The notes beneath the pieces are model-generated. The model saw nothing but the letters and a program-made list of their open reading frames with translations. It had not been told where the DNA came from and ran no database searches. From contig DASZMN010000105.1 in the NCBI GenBank assembly GCA_035551835.1, forward strand, positions 25,828-89,827: a stretch of DNA of 64,000 nt. Direction: 5' to 3'. This document shows, in pieces, positions 59,966 through 64,000 of the stretch (position 1 is the stretch's first letter; every line of letters begins with the position of its first letter). Both the position numbers and the translations under genes were made by a program. Origin of the DNA: Bog-473 sp035551835 (GTDB lineage: Bacteria; Actinomycetota; Acidimicrobiia; Acidimicrobiales; RAAP-2).

Positions 59966-61318
59966 CTATGCGAACTGCGGAAGCCACTCGGCCGCGCCGG
60001 CGAGCAGCTCGTCCACCATGGTCTCCATGGTGACGAGATCGCCACGGCCAGCCAGTGGGTCGAGGGCGAAGGCCTCCCCGGCCAATCGGCGATCGCCGCG
60101 TAAAGCGGCCTCGACGGTCAGCTCCTGCGTGGCCACCTGGCGACGGACGATCTCGTCGTAGGGCGGGGGCAGCACGGAGCGGTCCCGGCCCCGGATGCCG
60201 TCGCCGTCGATGACGCAGATGGACTCGAGCACGACGTCCGGCGGCAGGCCGACGCCTTGGCCGGTGTTCGGGATGTTCACCGGCGCCTCGAACGGCTCGC
60301 CCGTGAGCATGGCCTGGATCATCGGCGACGGCAGCTCGCCCGACTGCCAGGTCTGCAGGTCCTTCGTGCCGGCCAGCCAGGCATCGACGTCGGCCACGTA
60401 CTCGGCCTGATGCTCCTCGCGCCTCGAGATCGGGCTCAGCCCGATGTTGTACGTCGCGCCCCATTCGGACTCGGGCGTGAGAGCGAACGACACGAACTCC
60501 GCGATATGCCGGTCCCCCGCGGCGGGGAACGTGCCCCAGCGGTCCAACAAGGTCAGCTTGAGGAGGTGACGCTCGGCGAAGTCGCGCTTGGAGAACTTCT
60601 CGGCCTCCGGCCGGCCCGGCGACGGCCGCAAGGACGCGAGGCCTCCCACCTCGTCGACCATCTTGCGCAGCAGGTCGAACCCGTCGGACCCGTCGACCTC
60701 GAGCGCGGTGAGCACCGGAAAGTGGTTGATGCCGGCGACCGAACAGGTCACCGCTTCGAACGGCTGCCCGCACGCGATCGCCAGGTCCATGCAGAAGTTC
60801 CCGACCTCATGACACAGTCCGACCGTCTTGATCCCCGTCTCCCGGCAGACAGCGCGCGTCAGGCAGGTCATCGGGTTGGTGATGTTGAACAGCCACGCGT
60901 CGGGGCAGTGCTCCTCCATCGCCTTGCCGATGCCGACCAGGACGGGGATGTTGCGCAGTGATCGATTGATCCCGCCCGGCCCGACCGTGTCGCCCACCGT
61001 CTGGGTGATGCCGTGCCGGGCCGGCACGTCGAGATCGACCGCCATGGAGCGGAACCCCCCCGTCGAGATGCACACGATCACGAAGTCCGCGCCATCGAGC
61101 GCGGCGCCGAGGTCCGTCGTCGTGGCCACGGTGGCCCTGGCCCCCATCGCGTCGCTCAGCTTGTGGGCCAACGCCTCCATCTTGGGCAGCGGGGCGGGAT
61201 CGACGTCCTCGAGCACGAGGTGCATGCCGGCCAGCGCAGGGGTGCCGAAGAGATCGGCCATCAACTCGGGTGCCCACTGGTAGCTGCCGCCGCCGACGAT
61301 CGTCACTTGGGTGCTCAC
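59966..61318 (-). CDS. Glycoside hydrolase family 4-like NAD-dependent enzyme
   Basis: 450 aa. N-terminal NAD motif VTIVGGGSYQWAPELM, TVGDTVGPGGINRSLRNIPV, and the Mn-binding Cys169/His170 (GLCHEVGNFC) with Asn198/His199 (AGINHFP). GH4 and related enzymes open glycosidic bonds by oxidation at C3 and beta-elimination, using NAD and Mn; known substrates include alpha-glucosides, alpha-galacturonides and, in a related family, sulfoquinovosides. GTG 61318 is 6 nt behind TACTGT, so it is leaderless. First gene of the five-enzyme operon. Confidence 0.87.
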   Translation of the reverse strand: MSTQVTIVGGGSYQWAPELMADLFGTPALAGMHLVLEDVDPAPLPKMEALAHKLSDAMGARATVATTTDLGAALDGADFVIVCISTGGFRSMAVDLDVPARHGITQTVGDTVGPGGINRSLRNIPVLVGIGKAMEEHCPDAWLFNITNPMTCLTRAVCRETGIKTVGLCHEVGNFCMDLAIACGQPFEAVTCSVAGINHFPVLTALEVDGSDGFDLLRKMVDEVGGLASLRPSPGRPEAEKFSKRDFAERHLLKLTLLDRWGTFPAAGDRHIAEFVSFALTPESEWGATYNIGLSPISRREEHQAEYVADVDAWLAGTKDLQTWQSGELPSPMIQAMLTGEPFEAPVNIPNTGQGVGLPPDVVLESICVIDGDGIRGRDRSVLPPPYDEIVRRQVATQELTVEAALRGDRRLAGEAFALDPLAGRGDLVTMETMVDELLAGAAEWLPQFA

Positions 61319-61324
61319 GCCGCC

Positions 61325-61334
61325 ACAGTACAGT
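61325..61334. promoter_or_regulatory. Overlapping face-to-face -10 elements of two divergent leaderless genes
   Basis: Minus-strand TACTGT (61325-61330) ends 6 nt before GTG 61318; plus-strand TACAGT (61329-61334) ends 7 nt before GTG 61342. The hexamers share two bases and the two start codons are only 23 bp apart. RNA polymerase can occupy only one direction at a time. Confidence 0.55.
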
Positions 61335-61341
61335 CCCGGTC

Positions 61342-61737
61342 GTGAGCACCCTCCGGCGTCGCGCCCCCCGGGCACTGGCCGCTGCCTTCGCGACAAGCGG
61401 CCTCGTGCACCTCGTGCGTCCGCAGGTCTTCGCGTCACTCATGCCCCGCGCCATCCCCGAGCGGCACCACACCAACCTCATCTACGTGAGCGGGCTGGCC
61501 GAGCTGGCGTGCGCGGTCGGGCTCGTGCGGCGAAGCCGCTGGGCGCCGGCCGCGAGCGTGACCGTGCTGGCGGGCGTGTTCCCCGCCAACGTGCAGATGG
61601 CGCTGGACGCCGGCAGCGGGCGCAACTCCGGGCCCGCCGACTCGCCCGTCCTGGCCTGGGGTCGGCTCCCGCTCCAACTCGTGATGGTGTGGGCGGCGCT
61701 GCAGGCGCGACCCGACCGCGGTGAGCTCCCGCGCTGA
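61342..61737 (+). CDS. DoxX-like small membrane protein
   Basis: 131 aa with about four hydrophobic segments: AAAFATSGLVHLVRPQVFASLMP, YVSGLAELACAVGLV, AASVTVLAGVFPANVQMAL and LPLQLVMVWAALQA. The pattern matches DoxX/DoxD-like proteins, some of which are linked to thiol or redox stress. GTG 61342 lies behind TACAGT, leaderless. Function unknown. It is divergent from the catabolic operon and could be co-regulated with it. Confidence 0.75.
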   Translation: MSTLRRRAPRALAAAFATSGLVHLVRPQVFASLMPRAIPERHHTNLIYVSGLAELACAVGLVRRSRWAPAASVTVLAGVFPANVQMALDAGSGRNSGPADSPVLAWGRLPLQLVMVWAALQARPDRGELPR

Positions 61738-61742
61738 CAGCT

Positions 61743-62156
61743 ATGGAGATCCGGGTCCTCCGCCCCGGCGACGACGGACTCGTCACGGCGGCCTCACACC
61801 TGTTCGACGGCCCGGCCACGCCTGCGGCGACCGCTCGCTTCCTCGGCGAGGCCGGCCACCATCTCCTCATTGCGTACGACGGCGAGCGTGCCGTCGGGTT
61901 CGTCAGCGGGGTGGAGGTGACCCATCCGGACAAGGGCACGGAGATGTTCCTCTACGAGCTGGGGGTGGACGAGCCGTTCCGCCGGCAGGGCATCGGCCGC
62001 GCCCTCGTCGATCGCCTGGGCGAGCTGGCCCGCGCCGTCGGGTGCTACGGCATGTGGGTTGTCACCGATGACATCAACCGGGCCGCCCGCGCCACCTACG
62101 AAGTCTCCGGCGGCGTGCCCCGGACGGACCAGGTGATGGAGGTCTGGACCTTCTAA
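61743..62156 (+). CDS. GNAT acetyltransferase (AAC(3)-I-like)
   Basis: 137 aa. The acetyl-CoA site is MFLYELGVDEPFRRQGIGRALVDRLGELARAVGC and the C-terminal part reads GMWVVTDDINRAARATYEVSGG. The layout resembles the aminoglycoside 3-N-acetyltransferase type I group, but environmental homologues commonly acetylate other amines, so resistance should not be assumed. It starts 5 bp after the DoxX-like gene and overlaps the small ABM-like gene by 4 bp tail to tail. Confidence 0.83.
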   Translation: MEIRVLRPGDDGLVTAASHLFDGPATPAATARFLGEAGHHLLIAYDGERAVGFVSGVEVTHPDKGTEMFLYELGVDEPFRRQGIGRALVDRLGELARAVGCYGMWVVTDDINRAARATYEVSGGVPRTDQVMEVWTF

Positions 62157-62446
62157 GGGCCCGGGGTCGGATCCTCGGCCTCCACCTCGTGGATCCCGGC
62201 GGCCAAGGTCGGCGGGCCGCCGTCCCGCGTGAGCACCTCGAATCCCGCACGGGCGTGCTCGGCGTCGTCGAACACCACGATGCACGTTCCCGTGGTCGCC
62301 CCGTCGGTGAGCCACAGGCTGTTGCGGTAGCCGGGCAGCGCGCGGAGCTCGGGAATCACGAGCTCTTCGAGAATGCCGTAACGGTGTGCCGGATCCGCCA
62401 GGAGGTCGATCGCACCCTGCACGATCACCGCGTGCGCTGCGCTCAC
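62153..62446 (-). CDS. Small ABM/EthD-like hypothetical protein
   Basis: 97 aa: LPGYRNSLWLTDGATTGTCIVVFDDAEHARAGFEVLTRDGG suggests the dimeric alpha/beta-barrel (ABM-like) fold by its strand-helix pattern. No catalytic residue can be named. The start overlaps the GNAT stop (GTGA), so it is the third gene of the epimerase operon. Confidence 0.6.
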   Translation of the reverse strand: MSAAHAVIVQGAIDLLADPAHRYGILEELVIPELRALPGYRNSLWLTDGATTGTCIVVFDDAEHARAGFEVLTRDGGPPTLAAGIHEVEAEDPTPGP

Positions 62447-62907
62447 GACAGGACCTTCTCACCCCAAAAACAGGCAAAGGGGTTGTCGTTGTAGGGCGGG
62501 ACGTCCGCGTACCCGGCCGAACGATAGAGCCCCAGCCCGTGCACTTGCTTGGGCCCGGTGTCCAGCCGCACCCGCCTGTATCCCAGCTCGCGTGCAGTCG
62601 CCTCGAGTGCAGCCAGGAGGGCTCTGGCCACGCCGCGGGAGCGCGCCATCGGGCGGACGAACATCCGCTTGATCTCCGCGACCCCCTCGTCGAGGTGTCG
62701 GAGACCGCCGCCGGTGACGGCGGAATTCCCCTGGTACCCGACGAGGTACGCGCCACTCGGACCGCGCAGCTCGTCGGCCGAAAGCGGCGGGTTGTCGAGC
62801 CGGCTGAAGGATTCGTAGACGTCGTTGAGCTCGGCCCGCATCTCGGCCAGGAGCTCGGACGCCGGAGGTTCGTCCGGGTCGCACCGTTCGAAGCGGAGGT
62901 CGCTCAC
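62443..62907 (-). CDS. GNAT family N-acetyltransferase
   Basis: 154 aa. AEIKRMFVRPMARSRGVARALLAALEATARELGYRRVRLDTGPKQVHGLGLYRSAGYADVPPYNDNP is a standard GNAT core; the ending is shared with amino-acid or dipeptide-like acetyltransferases. GTG start overlaps the epimerase stop by 4 bp, so it is co-translated with it. Substrate unknown. Confidence 0.88.
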   Translation of the reverse strand: MSDLRFERCDPDEPPASELLAEMRAELNDVYESFSRLDNPPLSADELRGPSGAYLVGYQGNSAVTGGGLRHLDEGVAEIKRMFVRPMARSRGVARALLAALEATARELGYRRVRLDTGPKQVHGLGLYRSAGYADVPPYNDNPFACFWGEKVLS

Positions 62908-63824
62908 GTCACCTTGTCCGGATGGAGGGTGTGCACCATGCGTCGCATGCCGTCGCGCCAGGACACCGTGGTGGGACCGGCCAGTTCGTGCATGCGCGTG
63001 GTATCGATCTGGACGCTGTCGATGGTCTGTTCGGTCGGATCGAAGCGCGCGGCCACGCCGGTCAACTCACCGAGGTAGGTACACCATTCCTCGATACTCA
63101 CCGGCTCGCTCCCGCCCCAATTCACCGTGACCGCCCGCGTGGAGGCCGCAGCCAGCAGCCGAGGGACCATGGCCAAGATGTCGTCGGCGTGCAGCGGGTG
63201 GTAGACGCTGGGCTCGTCGATGTGCACCGGGATGGCGTGGCCTGACAGCATCATGTGGAGGTGGATCGCCGGCCATCCACCGTTGTCGCCGTAGGGAACC
63301 GAGAGCCGCGCGATCGTCGTCGGCAACCCGAAGCGCTGGGCCGCCCAGCGCGCCGTCCCTTCTGCCGCGATCTTGCAGATGCTGTATGTCCGCAGGAAGG
63401 GCCAGACGCCGTGGTTGTCGCCCAGGGGAGACGATTCGTCGAGAGCCAGGTGCCCGGCGGGCTTGTACACCGCCGTCGACGAGCAGTGCAGGAACGCGGT
63501 GGCCCGTTGATGGTGCTCCATCAGAGACGCCAGCCCCCCGCTGTTGGCCGCCAGGTCTCGCTCCCAGTCGTTGGTCTTCGCGATGGCGAAGTTCAGGACG
63601 TAGTCGGCGTCCTCGGGGAGGCCGGCGACGTCGCCGTTCACAAGGTCGATCGGGACACACTCGATGCCCGACGCCTCGAGTTCAGCTCGGGCCGCGGCGT
63701 CGGTGAAGCGCGCCGCCCCCACCACTCGGTTGTCCCAGGCGAGGGCTTGGGCCAGCGGGCGCGCCACCTGCCCGGTGACGCCGGTGACGACGATGGTCTG
63801 GCCGAGGAGCGATTCAGGACTCAT
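62904..63824 (-). CDS. NAD(P)-dependent epimerase/dehydratase (extended SDR)
   Basis: 306 aa. NAD motif VVTGVTGQVARPLA, catalytic Ser/Thr in LHCSSTAVY and the Tyr-Lys pair in TYSICKIAAEGTARW (YSICK). The C-terminal half binds the substrate (VYHPLHADDILAMVPRLL). Members act on nucleotide sugars or related carbonyl compounds. AAAGGG precedes the ATG. First gene of an operon with a GNAT and an ABM-like gene. Confidence 0.9.
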   Translation of the reverse strand: MSPESLLGQTIVVTGVTGQVARPLAQALAWDNRVVGAARFTDAAARAELEASGIECVPIDLVNGDVAGLPEDADYVLNFAIAKTNDWERDLAANSGGLASLMEHHQRATAFLHCSSTAVYKPAGHLALDESSPLGDNHGVWPFLRTYSICKIAAEGTARWAAQRFGLPTTIARLSVPYGDNGGWPAIHLHMMLSGHAIPVHIDEPSVYHPLHADDILAMVPRLLAAASTRAVTVNWGGSEPVSIEEWCTYLGELTGVAARFDPTEQTIDSVQIDTTRMHELAGPTTVSWRDGMRRMVHTLHPDKVT

Positions 63825-63843
63825 AACACCCTTTCGTACTCGC

Positions 63844-63849
63844 TACGCT
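63844..63849 (+). promoter_or_regulatory. -10-like TACGCT before the DUF1543 gene
   Basis: TACGCT fits TANNNT and ends 7 nt before codon GTA 63857, where the DUF1543 sequence begins. It would predict a leaderless message. Confidence 0.35.
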
Positions 63850-63856
63850 GCCCCGC

Positions 63857-64000
63857 GTACACCTCTTCGCCGCGTTCCTGGGGGGCGAGCTCACTCCCGG
63901 CCGCATGGGCGAGGACCACGAGGTGGTGTTCGTCGTCGCCGACGACGTGGGCACGGCCCGCCGGGCGGCCAAGGCGAAGTGGGGCGGAGGCGGGCGGCCC
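63857..64000 (+). CDS. DUF1543 domain protein, 3' end missing, no canonical start codon
   Basis: The visible 48 codons read VHLFAAFLGGELTPGRMGEDHEVVF and then VADDVGTARRAAKAKWGGG, matching the opening of DUF1543 proteins (LFAVYLGG...EIHDVVFVV...). The frame runs off the right edge. Between the in-frame stop at 63824-63826 and the domain there is no ATG, GTG or TTG; codons are CAC CCT TTC GTA CTC GCT ACG CTG CCC CGC GTA. GTA 63857 aligns with the expected first residue. Start is therefore uncertain: GTA, CTG 63848, or a sequence error. Confidence 0.6.

Noticed and set aside
59041..61318. Sulfo-EMP (sulfoquinovose) operon
   Set aside because: A GH4-related hydrolase, aldolase and 3-HIBDH-type reductase fit, but the kinase is FGGY rather than PfkB type, no SQ isomerase is present and a LarA-like enzyme is extra; kept only as one hypothesis.
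61743..62156. Aminoglycoside resistance gene aac(3)-I
   Set aside because: Only general GNAT layout is shared; there is no mobile-element context, and environmental homologues act on other amines.
1..64000. CRISPR array, insertion sequence, prophage or integrase
   Set aside because: No regularly spaced repeats, transposase, integrase or phage structural genes were seen on either strand.

Overview
This is a GC-rich, densely packed chromosomal window with no rRNA, tRNA, CRISPR array, transposase or prophage gene that I can see. The gene set points to Actinomycetota: an imuA'-imuB-dnaE2 mutasome under a LexA box of actinobacterial type, an ECF42-type sigma factor beside a DGPF/YCII protein, DUF2505 and DUF1543 proteins, and many start codons that sit 6-8 nt downstream of a -10 hexamer (leaderless transcripts). 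A member of Acidimicrobiia or a related uncultured lineage would fit, but I cannot prove the class from this sequence.

Left part (1-22.7 kb). A thiolase is cut by the left edge. Next comes an alanine and putrescine catabolic cluster: aminobutyraldehyde dehydrogenase and alanine dehydrogenase on one strand; an Lrp/AsnC regulator, a class III aminotransferase, a PuuB/DadA-like FAD oxidase, a SnoaL-like protein and a DUF2505 protein on the other. Then come cobyric acid synthase, an NCS1 nucleobase permease with a phosphoribosyltransferase, a cydD-cydC-cydA-cydB cytochrome bd operon, an SDR, a DHDPR-like dehydrogenase, an EthD protein, and a DGPF protein with its ECF42 sigma factor.

Middle (22.7-48.8 kb). 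The SOS mutasome (dnaE2, imuB, imuA') lies divergent from a YedK/HMCES-type DNA-crosslink peptidase. It is followed by a Tat-exported phospholipase C-like enzyme and a secreted SGNH hydrolase. After that comes a mosaic of small catabolic genes: amidohydrolase, monooxygenase, a second DHDPR-like dehydrogenase, aldo/keto reductase, questin oxidase-like protein, CoA transferase, Gfo/Idh/MocA oxidoreductase, pirin, GNAT, alpha/beta hydrolases, Thr/Ser dehydratase, GlcN6P deaminase-like protein, sulfotransferase, LytR-like protein, TauD-like dioxygenase, CadD-like transporter and SDR.

Right part (48.8-64 kb). The most interesting locus is a co-directional minus-strand array from 61318 down to 48828. 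Five catabolic enzymes come first (GH4-like glycosidase, 3-hydroxyisobutyrate dehydrogenase-like reductase, DhnA-type aldolase, FGGY kinase, LarA-like racemase/epimerase). They are followed by a four-gene transport system in which an MFS transporter is fused to a LivF-type ATPase and LivH is fused to LivM. I read it as uptake and degradation of an unidentified sugar or sugar acid. The window ends with a DoxX-like protein, two GNATs, a small ABM-like protein, a nucleoside-diphosphate-sugar epimerase and a cut DUF1543 gene that lacks a canonical start codon.
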